From assembly GCF_022761035.1 (NCBI RefSeq), contig NZ_JAKWJP010000004.1, positions 248,001 to 312,000 of the forward strand: a stretch of DNA of 64,000 bases, given 5' to 3'. The position numbers were made by a program, and so were the translations under genes. Shown here piece after piece: positions 28,408 to 37,123 of the stretch (position 1 is its first letter; each line of letters starts with the position of its first letter). Source of the stretch: Microbacterium sp. SS28 (lineage in GTDB: Bacteria; Actinomycetota; Actinomycetes; Actinomycetales; Microbacteriaceae). The notes beneath the pieces are model-generated. The model was not told the DNA's origin. It did no database searches and saw only the letters and a program-made list of their open reading frames with translations.

Positions 28408-28872
28408 ATGGTTGATTTCCGTTTCGGACCCGTCGAGCTGTTCCTGCTCGGCCTCGAGGACGAGCGTCCCGATCCCGCGGTGATCGCGGAACTCGCGGCC
28501 CTCGTCCAGGATGACGTCCTGCGCGTGCTCGACTTCGTGGTCATCTCCAAGTCCGAGTCGGGCGAGGTCGAGGTCACCGAGATCTCGGACGACTCCGACG
28601 ACTACGCCGCCCTCGACCTCGTGCTGTCGGGCATCACCGGCGAGGAAGACATCGCGGAGCTCGCCGAGCTCGTTCCCCCGGGCGGCTCCGCCGCCATCGT
28701 CGCGCTCGAGCTCGTCTACGCGCGCAAGCTCGCCGCGAGCCTCGCCGCGAGCGGAGGCGTCGTGCTCTCGTCGGAGCGCATCCCGGCCCCCGTCGTCAAC
28801 GCCCTCGTCGACGTCATCGAAGAGGAAGCCGCTGAAGAGATCGTCGAAGAGATCGAAGGAGAAAACGCATGA
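28408..28872 (+). CDS. DUF6325 family protein
   Basis: A 154-aa soluble acidic protein. The opening MVDFRFGPVELFLLGLEDERPDP and the following VLRVLDFVVISKSESGEVEVTEI match the DUF6325 family as I recall it. The C-terminus is highly acidic (DVIEEEAAEEIVEEIEGE). No membrane helix or catalytic motif is visible. A GAAGGGAAG site precedes the ATG. The stop overlaps the next start (ATGA), so it is coupled to a SHOCT-domain protein. In other actinobacteria the same pair occurs, which suggests a joint but unknown function, perhaps a membrane or stress-response one. Confidence 0.8.
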   Translation: MVDFRFGPVELFLLGLEDERPDPAVIAELAALVQDDVLRVLDFVVISKSESGEVEVTEISDDSDDYAALDLVLSGITGEEDIAELAELVPPGGSAAIVALELVYARKLAASLAASGGVVLSSERIPAPVVNALVDVIEEEAAEEIVEEIEGENA

Positions 28873-29231
28873 TGCGCAGAGTGGGCCGTCCCGGCCTCGT
28901 CGGCCTGGCCGCACGCACCGCGGTCGTCGCCGGCACCGCGACCGCCGTCAACAACGGCATGAACAACCGCCAGCAGCGCAAGGCGCAGGACCAGTGGGAG
29001 CAGGACCAGTACCAGGCCGCGCAGCAGCAGGCCGCGATGAACGCCGCGGCTCAGCAGGCCGTCGCGCAGCAGATGGCGGCAGCCCCCGCTCCCGCCCCGG
29101 CGGCTCCCGCCCCGGCGCCCGCGGGCGAGGTCGACATCGTCGCGTCGCTGCAGAAGCTCGCCGCGCTGCGGGATGCCGGCGCCCTGAGCGACGCGGAGTT
29201 CGAGGCCGCCAAGGCCCGCCTGCTCGCTTGA
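28869..29231 (+). CDS. SHOCT-domain protein, Ala/Gln/Pro-rich
   Basis: A 120-aa protein. The N-terminus MMRRVGRPGLVGLAARTAVVAGTATAVNNGMN is a short basic plus hydrophobic segment, followed by a Gln/Ala-rich low-complexity stretch (residues about 38-70) and an Ala-Pro linker. The C-terminal 30 residues (VASLQKLAALRDAGALSDAEFEAAKARLL) are a SHOCT domain, a short helical module usually found at protein ends and thought to aid oligomerisation. It is translationally coupled to the DUF6325 gene. Likely membrane-associated; function unknown. Confidence 0.82.
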   Translation: MMRRVGRPGLVGLAARTAVVAGTATAVNNGMNNRQQRKAQDQWEQDQYQAAQQQAAMNAAAQQAVAQQMAAAPAPAPAAPAPAPAGEVDIVASLQKLAALRDAGALSDAEFEAAKARLLA

Positions 29232-29242
29232 TCCGCTGACGC

Positions 29243-29280
29243 GCCCGCCCGGTCATCTGAAAGGGGTGATTCGGGCGGGC
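29243..29280 (+). terminator. Hairpin between the two SHOCT genes
   Basis: Arms GCCCGCCCG (29243-29251) and CGGGCGGGC (29272-29280) close a 20-nt loop with partial inner pairing. It follows the first SHOCT stop by 11 bases and may terminate or attenuate transcription before the next gene. Confidence 0.5.
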
Positions 29281-29346
29281 CGTCGCGAAATGCACGCGAC
29301 AGACTGATCACCTAGCCCGACCTTGTCCTTTGTTGGAGGAAATGAA

Positions 29347-29733
29347 ATGTTCGACGGCGGCTTCTGGAACCTCGTCCTCTGGTTCTTCTGGATCTTCGCT
29401 TTCGTCGCTTACCTGTTCGTGCTCATCACGATCTTCAGCGACCTGTTCCGCGACCACAAGCTCAGCGGATGGTGGAAGGCCCTGTGGGTCATCTTCCTGA
29501 TCTTCCTGCCGTTCCTCACGGCGCTGGTCTACCTCATCGCACGTGGTGCAGGCATGCAGGAGCGCGGTCTCGCCGAGGCCAAGCGCCAGCAGGAGGCCAC
29601 CAACGCCTACATTCAGTCGGTCGCCAAGCCCGCGAGCCCGACCGATGAGATCGCGAAGGCTGCCGAGCTGTTCAAGGCCGGCACCATCACGCAGGCCGAG
29701 TACGACGCGCTGAAGGCTCGCGCGCTCGCCTGA
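29347..29733 (+). CDS. PLDc_N plus SHOCT domain membrane protein
   Basis: A 128-aa protein. Two membrane helices (residues about 5-30 and 45-68) form a PLDc_N-type module: LFVLITIFSDLFRDHKLSGWWKALWVIFLIFLPFLTALVYLIARG. The C-terminal KAAELFKAGTITQAEYDALKARALA is a SHOCT domain. A GGAGGA site six bases before 29347 sets the start; a TTG 24 bases upstream is not favoured. It is the third gene of a cluster with DUF6325 and another SHOCT protein, and a strong terminator follows it. Proteins of this build are common in actinobacteria and have no proven function. Confidence 0.85.
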   Translation: MFDGGFWNLVLWFFWIFAFVAYLFVLITIFSDLFRDHKLSGWWKALWVIFLIFLPFLTALVYLIARGAGMQERGLAEAKRQQEATNAYIQSVAKPASPTDEIAKAAELFKAGTITQAEYDALKARALA

Positions 29734-29745
29734 TCCGGGCCACAG

Positions 29746-29780
29746 AAACAGCACTCCGCGCATAGCGCGGGGTGCTGTTT
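29746..29780 (+). terminator. Intrinsic terminator after the SHOCT cluster
   Basis: A 16-bp stem (29746-29761 with 29765-29780) has one G-T wobble and a 3-base loop ATA, begins AAACAGCAC and is followed by CGTTTGT. It begins 12 bases after the PLDc_N/SHOCT stop. Confidence 0.85.
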
Positions 29781-29954
29781 CGTTTGTGCGGCGTTTTCGC
29801 CCGGAGGCGCGGCACGTGCCGAGGCAGTAACACGGCCGTTGTACAATCACGGGGCGACTCCGCAGACCGCCCGTTCCGGCGGGAGGCAGCTGCGAGACCT
29901 CGCCGGCTCCGAGAACTCGCCGTCACGGAGCCGAGCAGCAGAGGAGGAGGCCGT

Positions 29955-32495
29955 ATGACGTTGCCGACGTCTGTGCTGTCCCCCGTGGTGTGGAGCCGGC
30001 ACCAGCCCCCCGTGCGCCAGCCCGCGACGCTGGCGCGCCCCGAGCTGATCCAGCTCATCGATGACGTCGTCGACCAGCATCCCGTCACCGTCGTCACCGC
30101 GCCCAGCGGATTCGGCAAGACGACCGCCGTCGCAGCCTGGGCGGAACGCTCGCCCCGCCTCGTCGCGTGGCTCGCCATCGCCCCGCTCGACGAGGGTTCG
30201 GTCGACGAGGGGATCGTCGCGGCCCTCGAGTCGGTGCTGCCGCCGGATCGCATGCACGACGTCGACTCGTACGGCCTCGCGCCCGCGCCCCTCGACCTGC
30301 GCCGACGGCTCGAGGCCGTCCTGGCGGGAGTGCTCGAGCCGTTCGTGCTCGTCATCGACGACGTGCAGCGCGCCCACGAGAGTCTCGAAGCGGGACTCCT
30401 CGCGGCCCTGCTCGCGCGCACCCCGGCGGCGCTGAGGATCGTCCTGGTCGGCACGACAGCTCTCGAAGCGCGGATCCCCCGCTTCATCCTGAGCAATCCC
30501 GACGCCGTCATCGGCGCCGAGGCCCTCGCCTTCGAGGCGCACGAGGTCGTCGATCTCGCCGCCGCCATGACGAGCACGGCGGATGCCGCGGCCGTGCACG
30601 CCGACACCGCGGGGTGGCCGATCGCCGTGCGCCTCGCCCTCTTGAGCGGGGCGGCGCGCTCGCGCGGTGCGGACCGCAGCCGCGGACTCATGCGCGACTA
30701 CGTGCGCGACGTGATCCTCTCGGCGCTCGAGCCCGAGCTCGCCCGCTTCGTCGTCGACGCGACGGTCTGCGGCGAGCTCACGCCGCGGCTCGCGGTCGAG
30801 CTCACGGGCCGACCCGACGCGGCGCGCCTGCTCGAGGAGTGCCGCCGCCTCGGCCTCTTCCTCGATCGCCACGACGGCCCTTCCGGCGTCGAATACCGCT
30901 GGCACGCGCTCTTCGCGCGGCACTGCCTCGAGCTGCTCGCCGAGGAGGATCCGGCGCGGCTGGAGAGGATGCGCCGGCGCGCGGGAGCGCTCCTATCGGA
31001 AGAGCGGCCGCTCGAGGCCGTGGGCCATCTGCTCGAAGTGGGCGACGGAGAGGGCGCGGCACGGGTCATCCTCGACGCGTGGGTGCGGCTCGTCATGGGC
31101 TCCGCCGCGGCCGCTCTCGACCGGGCATGCCTGTCGCTTCCGGCTCGTCTCATCGACAGCACCTCGATCCAGCTCGTGCGCGCGTGCGCCCGCGACGTGC
31201 TCGGCGAGCACAAGGCGGCGCGCGAGCTCTTCGCGCGGGCCGAAGCAGACGCTGCCGACGACGGGTCATCCCAACGCACTCTCGACCTCGCGCGACTGTT
31301 CTTCCTCGACGACAGGTCCCGCCTCGGCGCGACGTTGACGGCGGTGCGCGGGCATCTCGTCGAAGGCGAGGCGTCTGCGAGCGAACGCGCCGCGATCACG
31401 TTCCTCGTCGGCTGGACCGAGCTCATCCACCGCGTGCAGCCCGAGCAGGTCGTCGAGACGCTCGAGTCCGCCGTGCGCAAGGCCGAGGCTGTCGGCGACC
31501 GCGCGCTCGCGCGTCGCGCGCGGGAATGCCTCGCCTACGCGCTCGCGTGGGCCGGCCGGTTCCGCGAGACGCGCCCCCTGCTCACGGCGCTCGCCGACGA
31601 GGACCCCGAGGAGTCGACGCTCGTCGCCTACGTCGGAGGCAGCGGCGGGGTCGCGGCCGGGGTGGTGGCGCTGTGGGCGCACGACCTTCCCCGCGCCGAG
31701 CAGGAGTTCCGCCGCGTCATCGCGTTCGGTGGCGGCAGTCGCATGTTCTCGGACTTCGCCCGCATCCTGCTCGCGGCATCCGCGTCGGCGACCGGCGACG
31801 CGCGGCTGTGCCGCCGCGCCGCCCTCGAGCTGCAGTTCCTGCCCCGGACCGAGGCGCAGGGCATCGCGTGGCCGCGCTACCGCCAGCTCGCCGTCGCGCT
31901 CCTCGAGGAGGGCGTCGGGCATCGCGATCGCGCGCTCGAGCTCGCGCGGGGCCTCACGGACGAGACGTCGATGCCGCTGCTCGCGGCCCTCGTCGCAGGC
32001 ATCCTGCGCCGTACCGGCGCCTACAGTGACGCGCTCCAGCTCCTGCGCCGGCTGACGCCCTACGCGGGCGTCTCGTACATCCGCGTCTCGACTCTCGTGA
32101 CGAATGCGCTTGCGCAGTGGAGCGCGGGACGGACGGATACCGCGCACGAGCTGTGCGAAGAGGCGCTCGCGCAGGCCGAGACCGAGGGCATCCGCCTCCC
32201 GTTCTCAGAGAACGATCCCGAGCTGCGCGAATTGCTCGGCGCACATGTCGCGTGGGGCACGCGGCACGAGGACTTCGTCCTCTCGTGCCTGCGGCCGGGC
32301 GCGTCCGGCACCGCGATGGGTGCCCTGTCCGAGCGCGAGCGCGACGTCTTCGAGCAGCTGCGCACGACGCTCACGACGATCGAGATCGCCGACAAGCTCG
32401 GGGTGTCGGTCAACACCGTCAAGACGCATCAGCGCTCGATCTACCGCAAGCTCGGAGTGACGTCGCGGCGCGAGGCGCTGCGCCAGTACACCTGA
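29955..32495 (+). CDS. Large LuxR-family ATP-binding regulator (MalT/LAL type)
   Basis: An 846-aa STAND-type regulator. An N-terminal ATPase has Walker A APSGFGKTTAVAAW (about residues 50-57) and Walker B FVLVIDDVQRA (about 130-140). An arm and helical-repeat region follow, then a C-terminal LuxR HTH (LSERERDVFEQLRTTLTTIEIADKLGVSVNTVKTHQRSIYRKLGV). Such proteins sense a ligand, oligomerise on ATP and activate transcription. GAGGAGGAGG lies directly before the ATG; TACAAT (29842-29847) is a plausible -10. No obvious target operon is adjacent; the SHOCT cluster is upstream and separated by a terminator. Confidence 0.92.
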   Translation: MTLPTSVLSPVVWSRHQPPVRQPATLARPELIQLIDDVVDQHPVTVVTAPSGFGKTTAVAAWAERSPRLVAWLAIAPLDEGSVDEGIVAALESVLPPDRMHDVDSYGLAPAPLDLRRRLEAVLAGVLEPFVLVIDDVQRAHESLEAGLLAALLARTPAALRIVLVGTTALEARIPRFILSNPDAVIGAEALAFEAHEVVDLAAAMTSTADAAAVHADTAGWPIAVRLALLSGAARSRGADRSRGLMRDYVRDVILSALEPELARFVVDATVCGELTPRLAVELTGRPDAARLLEECRRLGLFLDRHDGPSGVEYRWHALFARHCLELLAEEDPARLERMRRRAGALLSEERPLEAVGHLLEVGDGEGAARVILDAWVRLVMGSAAAALDRACLSLPARLIDSTSIQLVRACARDVLGEHKAARELFARAEADAADDGSSQRTLDLARLFFLDDRSRLGATLTAVRGHLVEGEASASERAAITFLVGWTELIHRVQPEQVVETLESAVRKAEAVGDRALARRARECLAYALAWAGRFRETRPLLTALADEDPEESTLVAYVGGSGGVAAGVVALWAHDLPRAEQEFRRVIAFGGGSRMFSDFARILLAASASATGDARLCRRAALELQFLPRTEAQGIAWPRYRQLAVALLEEGVGHRDRALELARGLTDETSMPLLAALVAGILRRTGAYSDALQLLRRLTPYAGVSYIRVSTLVTNALAQWSAGRTDTAHELCEEALAQAETEGIRLPFSENDPELRELLGAHVAWGTRHEDFVLSCLRPGASGTAMGALSERERDVFEQLRTTLTTIEIADKLGVSVNTVKTHQRSIYRKLGVTSRREALRQYT

Positions 32496-32518
32496 CCCGC
32501 CGCTCGGGTCCGCTCGCG

Positions 32519-33721
32519 TCAGCGCGGCGGTGTCAGCACCTTGGCGTCCTGGCGGGGGACGAAGATCCGCTTGATGATGAGCAGGATCGACGCCGTGACG
32601 GGGATCGCGACGAGGGCGCCGAGAAGGCCCATGAGAGTGCCGCCGACCATCGCGCCGATCACCACGAGGGCCCCTGGCACCGAGATCGTCTTGTTCATGA
32701 CCTTCGGCGTGAGGAAGTATGCCTCGATCTGCATGTAGATGAGATAGATCACGGCGAAGATGACCGCCGCCGTCGGATCGGTGAACAGCGCGATGACGGA
32801 GGCGAAGATGAGGTAGACGACCGAGCCGATGAGCGGGATCAGCGTGATGCAGAAGGCGGCGAGGGCCATGAGCCCGGGATACGGCAACTTGAGGAAGAAG
32901 TGCAGCAGGAAGGCGATCACCGAGTTGCAGAACGCGAGGATCACCATGCCGGTCAGATACCCGCCGATCGACCCCGTGATCTCCTCGGTCATGCCGCGCA
33001 CGGTCGGACGGCTGTGCGCGGGGCTCAGCTGCGTGAAGGCCTCCTTCATGGCGGGCAGCCCCGCGAGGAAGTAGAGGCTCAGCACGATCACGATGATGCC
33101 GCCCGAGATGGCCGTCGCGATGCCGACGCCGACCTTGAGCACGCCGGCGCCGATCGCGGCGAGGTTGGCGGGATTCGTGAGGAACGACTCGATCTGGTCG
33201 AGCATCGTGCCGATCTGCGACCCGAAGGTGCTCTGCATCCACGCGTAGGTGTCGGAGGCCTGGAACGTCGAGATCGTCTTCGGGATGTTCTGGATGAATG
33301 TCCCCACCTGCGTGAAAAGCGAGGGCACGACGAGCCACAGGAACAGCCCCAGCGCGATGCCGAAGACGGAGTACACCAGGACGATCGCCCACGTGCGCGA
33401 CATCCGCTTGCGCGAGAGCCGCTCGACGAGGGGGTTGAGGGCGAGCGCCACGAACAGCGCCAGGACGATGTAGATGACGATCGTCGAGAGGTTGATGAAG
33501 GCGACGCCCAGTGCGAGCGCCACGAGCCCACCGATGGTGAGGACGAGCCCCGCAGCGAAGGGATGCCCGATGTTGGTCCACACCTCGCGCCGCGGCGGGT
33601 CGGCGATGACCGCCGGGATCAGGTCGTCCACCGGCGGCGAGGTCGTGACCTCCGAGGTGGTCGCGCCGGGCGCGCCCGGTGCGACGGGAACGGCGGGGAC
33701 GGCGGCGGGCTCGTCGGTCAT
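32519..33721 (-). CDS. AI-2E family (PerM/UPF0118) transporter
   Basis: A 400-aa membrane protein with an unusual Pro/Val/Ala-rich cytoplasmic N-terminus of about 50 residues, then seven or eight membrane helices. The family block near the end is LMALAAFCITLIPLIGSVVYLIFASVIAL followed by YFLTPKVMNKTISVPGALVVIGAMVGGTLMGLLGALVAIPVTA. Members include TqsA and proteins acting as Na+/H+ antiporters. TAGAGT (33733-33728) six bases before the ATG supports a leaderless mRNA. The substrate is unknown. Confidence 0.88.
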   Translation of the reverse strand: MTDEPAAVPAVPVAPGAPGATTSEVTTSPPVDDLIPAVIADPPRREVWTNIGHPFAAGLVLTIGGLVALALGVAFINLSTIVIYIVLALFVALALNPLVERLSRKRMSRTWAIVLVYSVFGIALGLFLWLVVPSLFTQVGTFIQNIPKTISTFQASDTYAWMQSTFGSQIGTMLDQIESFLTNPANLAAIGAGVLKVGVGIATAISGGIIVIVLSLYFLAGLPAMKEAFTQLSPAHSRPTVRGMTEEITGSIGGYLTGMVILAFCNSVIAFLLHFFLKLPYPGLMALAAFCITLIPLIGSVVYLIFASVIALFTDPTAAVIFAVIYLIYMQIEAYFLTPKVMNKTISVPGALVVIGAMVGGTLMGLLGALVAIPVTASILLIIKRIFVPRQDAKVLTPPR

Positions 33722-33778
33722 GGCGCCACTCTAGGGCGTGCGGCCCCGCGATAGGGTCGGAGAACGAGGAGGCCACCC

Positions 33779-34084
33779 ATGACAGGCGAGGACCCGAAGC
33801 AGACACTTCAGCGTCTGCGAGGCAGCATCGACAACATCGACGCCGCCCTCGTGTTCATGCTCGCGGAGCGCTTCCGCTGCACGAAGCAGGTCGGCGAGCT
33901 CAAGGCCGAGCACGGCATGCCGCCCTCCGACCCGGCGCGCGAGGAGCAGCAGCTCGCGCGCCTCCGTGCGCTCTCCGTCGACGCCGAACTCGATCCCGAG
34001 TTCGCCGAGAAGTGGTTCAACTTCGTCGTGGCGGAGGTCATCCGCCACCACACGGCAGCCGCCGAGGGCGCTGACGCCCCCTGA
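33779..34084 (+). CDS. Chorismate mutase, AroQ type
   Basis: A 101-aa stand-alone chorismate mutase that converts chorismate to prephenate for Phe and Tyr synthesis. The helical AroQ fold shows the N-terminal RLRGSIDNIDAALVFMLAERFRCTKQVGELKAEHG helix with the substrate-binding Arg and Lys residues, and DPAREEQQLARLR. GAGGAGG precedes the ATG and TAGGGT is upstream as -10. It is divergent from the AI-2E family gene. The perfect hairpin at 34094-34129 ends its transcript. Confidence 0.92.
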   Translation: MTGEDPKQTLQRLRGSIDNIDAALVFMLAERFRCTKQVGELKAEHGMPPSDPAREEQQLARLRALSVDAELDPEFAEKWFNFVVAEVIRHHTAAAEGADAP

Positions 34085-34093
34085 TGCGCAGAC

Positions 34094-34129
34094 GACGGAT
34101 GCCGCACCCGGCGGGGTGCGGCATCCGTC
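34094..34129. terminator. Perfect bidirectional hairpin terminator
   Basis: 16-bp perfect arms (34094-34109 and 34114-34129) with loop GGCG. Each arm contains GGATGCC/GGCATCC. It lies between the convergent chorismate mutase and ABC permease genes, 10 and 14 bases from their stops. Confidence 0.85.
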
Positions 34130-34142
34130 CGTCGATCGCAGA

Positions 34143-34829
34143 TCAGGGCACGGTGCGCCGCAGTGTGAGGTAGGCGATGCCTGCGAGCACCACCGCGGCG
34201 ACCGCCATCCCCGCGGCCAGTCCCAGCGAGCCGGACGTCGCCAGCCAGACGCCGATCTGCTCCCATGCGTCGAGCCGGCCGATGAGCCAGAGCAGTCCGA
34301 CGAACAGCAGGCCGATGCCGACGAGGACGCTTGTCAGCACGGTGGCGCCGAAGCGCTTGTAGAGCGTCGCGGCCCAGAAGCCCACGATGAAGAGCAGAAC
34401 CGCCGTCACGAAGTAGAAGAAGGCGGCGCCGAGGGGGCCGGCCGCCCAGATCCACGGCAGGTAGAAGAACCAGCCGTTCATGCCCCAGCCGTCGGTCGCC
34501 TGCTCGATGAGTCCGCCCACCACGAAGACGATCGCGAGGACGGCGGCGGCGATCCCCGCCGTGAGCAGCGTGCCGAGGTAGAACTCGCGCCGCGTGACGC
34601 TCATCGCCTGCGAGAAGGGGAAGGTCATCGTGAGCGACTGGATGCCGACGGCGAGCAGATACCAGAGGGGCGCCCAGGCGCCGCCGCCGTATTTCGGGAA
34701 GTCGCCGGGGATCATCGCGTAGATCAGGAGCGACAGCAGGAGCGAGCCGCCCAGGACGATGAGAGGCACCCAGACGAAGGTCTGTCGGTTGACGAACTGC
34801 ATCCGGATGACATTGAGCGTGCGGTTCAT
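34143..34829 (-). CDS. ABC-2-type transporter permease
   Basis: A 228-aa protein with six predicted membrane helices and no soluble domain. The first part, MNRTLNVIRMQFVNRQTFVWVPLIVLGGSLLLSLLIYAM, is typical of two-gene GntR/ABC systems. Its ATG overlaps the ATPase gene stop (ATGA). It probably forms the channel of an exporter with the adjacent ATPase, in a YtrA-like operon that responds to cell-wall or membrane stress. Confidence 0.85.
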   Translation of the reverse strand: MNRTLNVIRMQFVNRQTFVWVPLIVLGGSLLLSLLIYAMIPGDFPKYGGGAWAPLWYLLAVGIQSLTMTFPFSQAMSVTRREFYLGTLLTAGIAAAVLAIVFVVGGLIEQATDGWGMNGWFFYLPWIWAAGPLGAAFFYFVTAVLLFIVGFWAATLYKRFGATVLTSVLVGIGLLFVGLLWLIGRLDAWEQIGVWLATSGSLGLAAGMAVAAVVLAGIAYLTLRRTVP

Positions 34830-35743
34830 CGGAGCGCTCCCTCTTCGGACGTGACGGGTTCGCCGGTCAGGTGCTGCGTCGTGCGGACGATGAGCTGCTG
34901 GAGCGACACGGGCCCGACGTCGAGCCCCGCATCGCTCAAGCGGCGGCGTTCGTCCGCCGTGAGCGCGCCGAGCACCGTGACCGACGACACGTGGCCGAGG
35001 CTCTCGCGGTGGATGACCTCGCGGCCGGCGACGAAGGCTTCGACGGCGGCCGAGTCACCCACGATGTTCGCGGCGCGGTCGCGGACGGCATCCGTGTCGT
35101 CGTCCATGATGATGCGCCCGCGATCGATCACGAGGACCTTCTCGATGAGGTTGGACACCTCGTCGATGAGGTGGCTCGAGAGGATGACCGTGCGGGGGTG
35201 GCGCGAGTAGTCCTCGAGCAGCCGGTCGTAGAAGATCTGCCGCGCGACGGCGTCGAGGCCGAGGTAGGGCTCGTCGAAAAATGTGATCTCGGCGCGCGAG
35301 GCGAGGCCGATGATGACGCCGACGGCGGAGAGCTGACCGCGCGAGAGCTTCTTGATGCGCTTCTTCTGGGGGAGCTGGAACTCGTCCACCAGACGGTCGG
35401 CGAACTCCTGATTCCAATTCGGGAAGAAGAGCCGCGCCGTCGCGAAGGCGTGCTTCGGCAGAGCGTCGTCGGGATACTTCTGGCTCTCGCGGACGAAGCA
35501 CATGCGCCGCAGCACGCGGGCGTTCTCGTAGGGCTGCTCGCCGAAGACCCTCACGTCGCCCGACGTCGCGAAGTTCTGCGCGGTGAGGATCGACATGGCG
35601 GTGGTCTTGCCGGCGCCGTTGCGGCCGAGGAGACCGTAGATGCGGTCCTTCTCGATCGAGAAGCTCACCTCGTCGAGCGCAAGGGTGCCGCGGTAGCGCT
35701 TCGTGAGGCGCTTCACCTCGATCACGGTGTCGGGCGTCGTCAT
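34826..35743 (-). CDS. ABC transporter ATP-binding protein (YtrB-like)
   Basis: A 305-aa ATPase. Walker A is GRNGAGKTTAMSIL, signature KKLSRGQLSAVGV (LSRGQ in place of LSGGQ), Walker B ITFFDEPYLGLDA and H-loop SSHLIDEV. FDEPYLGLDAVAR and the long C-terminal extension (residues about 220-305) match ATPases that accompany GntR/YtrA regulators. Start and stop both overlap neighbouring genes by 4 bases, so regulator, ATPase and permease are one coupled operon. Confidence 0.92.
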   Translation of the reverse strand: MTTPDTVIEVKRLTKRYRGTLALDEVSFSIEKDRIYGLLGRNGAGKTTAMSILTAQNFATSGDVRVFGEQPYENARVLRRMCFVRESQKYPDDALPKHAFATARLFFPNWNQEFADRLVDEFQLPQKKRIKKLSRGQLSAVGVIIGLASRAEITFFDEPYLGLDAVARQIFYDRLLEDYSRHPRTVILSSHLIDEVSNLIEKVLVIDRGRIIMDDDTDAVRDRAANIVGDSAAVEAFVAGREVIHRESLGHVSSVTVLGALTADERRRLSDAGLDVGPVSLQQLIVRTTQHLTGEPVTSEEGALR

Positions 35744-36138
35744 CGTGCGTTCCCTTCATTGACGGATGCCTCGCCCGCTGCCGCGATGGCGCGCGTGCGG
35801 ACGAGATCGGCGAGTTCGTCGGGTCCGAGCCCGAGCTTGCGCCCCTCCGCGAGGAGGGGTCCGACGTAACGGTCGGCGAACGCCGCGCGGCGCTCGGCGA
35901 GAAGGCCCTCTCGGGCTCCCGTCGAGACGAACATGCCGATGCCGCGGCGCTTGTAGAGCACACCCTTGTCGACGAGCATCGCGATCCCCTTCGCCGCGGT
36001 CGCGGGGTTGATGCGATAGAACGCGGCGAGCTCGTTGGTCGACGGAGCCTGTGCCTCTTCGGCGAGCATGCCTTCGACGATGGAGTCCTCGACGCTCTCT
36101 GCGATCTGCAGGAAGAGCGCCCTGCCTTCTTCGATCAC
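35740..36138 (-). CDS. GntR-family regulator, YtrA subfamily
   Basis: A 132-aa short GntR protein. The winged HTH is APSTNELAAFYRINPATAAKGIAMLVDKGVLYKRRGIGMFV (about residues 30-72), followed by only a two-helix C-terminal tail, as in YtrA. The start is GTG at 36138 with GGGAG before it. A 9-bp imperfect inverted repeat at 36156-36179 lies just upstream of the start codon and is a good operator candidate. It probably autoregulates the three-gene ABC operon. Confidence 0.92.
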   Translation of the reverse strand: MIEEGRALFLQIAESVEDSIVEGMLAEEAQAPSTNELAAFYRINPATAAKGIAMLVDKGVLYKRRGIGMFVSTGAREGLLAERRAAFADRYVGPLLAEGRKLGLGPDELADLVRTRAIAAAGEASVNEGNAR

Positions 36139-36155
36139 ATCGCTCCCTGTTGCCT

Positions 36156-36179
36156 GGTTACTTACTTGACTAACTAACC
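36156..36179 (-). promoter_or_regulatory. Candidate GntR/YtrA operator
   Basis: GGTTACTTA (36156-36164), 6-bp spacer CTTGAC, TAACTAACC (36171-36179). The arms match with one mismatch. It is AT-rich compared with flanking DNA and sits 18 bp upstream of the GTG start of the regulator. Confidence 0.65.
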
Positions 36180-36262
36180 ATGCAACGAATGGATGCCGCT
36201 GTCAACCCCTCCGTTTGACCGGGCGCCGCTGCGCCAATAGGTTGCAGAAGACGGGAGGCAGG

Positions 36263-37123
36263 ATGCAGGTGTCCACCGCGTTCGTGCTGGGCGGCGGCGG
36301 CGTGCGTGGAGCCGTCGAGATCGGCATGGTCCGTGCGCTCTTCGAGGCCGGCATCCGTCCCGATCTGGTCGTGGGCACCTCGATCGGCGCGATCAACGGC
36401 GCGCTCATCGCGAACGACCCGAGCCTCGGCGTCATCGACACGCTCCTGCACGCCTGGACCTCGCCCGAGGCCAACGCCGTGTACGGCGACTCCCTCATCA
36501 TGCAGCTGAGCAGACTCGTCAAGACCAAGACGCACCTCAATTCACCCGAGCCTCTCGCGCGGCTGCTCGCGGTCGGCCTCGGCGAGGCATCCCGCTTCGA
36601 AGACCTCGAAGTGCCCCTGCAGGTCGTGGCGGCCAGCATCGAACGGGCGGCCGAGCACGTCTTCGACTCCGGCCCGCTGATCCCCGCGATCCTCGCATCC
36701 GCGTCGGTGCCGGGGCTCTTTCCGGCGACCCGTATCGACGACGAGCACTTCATCGACGGCGGCATCGTCAACTCGATCCCGATCGAGCAGGCCGTCACGG
36801 CAGGCGCGCAGAGGATCTTCGTCCTGCAGGTCGGCCGCGTCGAAGCGCCGCTCGAGCCGCCCACGACCGCCGTCGAGACCGCCCGCGTCGCCTTCGAGAT
36901 CGCGCGACGGCATCGCTTCGCCCGCGACATCGCCACGCTCCCCGACGGCGTCGACCTCTACGTGCTGCCGAGCGGCGGCTCGCTGACGGGCGACGACTCG
37001 ATCCGGGCCTACCGCAAGCTCGACACCGTGCGACAGCGCATCGACCAGGCGTACGAGGCGAGCAGGGACTTCCTGTTCGAACGCGGGATGCCGCCGCTCA
37101 CGGCGGAGCGGGACGACGAATGA
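36263..37123 (+). CDS. Patatin-like phospholipase
   Basis: A 286-aa patatin-fold acyl hydrolase. The oxyanion loop is LGGGGVRGAVE (about residues 9-19), the nucleophile Ser40 lies in VGTSIGAING (GxSxG) and the dyad Asp165 in FIDGGIVNSIP. The protein has no signal peptide or membrane helix and is probably cytosolic or peripheral. GGGAGG lies just before the ATG. The stop overlaps the acyltransferase start (ATGA), so lipid hydrolysis and acyl transfer are co-expressed; together they could remodel phospholipids. Confidence 0.92.
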   Translation: MQVSTAFVLGGGGVRGAVEIGMVRALFEAGIRPDLVVGTSIGAINGALIANDPSLGVIDTLLHAWTSPEANAVYGDSLIMQLSRLVKTKTHLNSPEPLARLLAVGLGEASRFEDLEVPLQVVAASIERAAEHVFDSGPLIPAILASASVPGLFPATRIDDEHFIDGGIVNSIPIEQAVTAGAQRIFVLQVGRVEAPLEPPTTAVETARVAFEIARRHRFARDIATLPDGVDLYVLPSGGSLTGDDSIRAYRKLDTVRQRIDQAYEASRDFLFERGMPPLTAERDDE

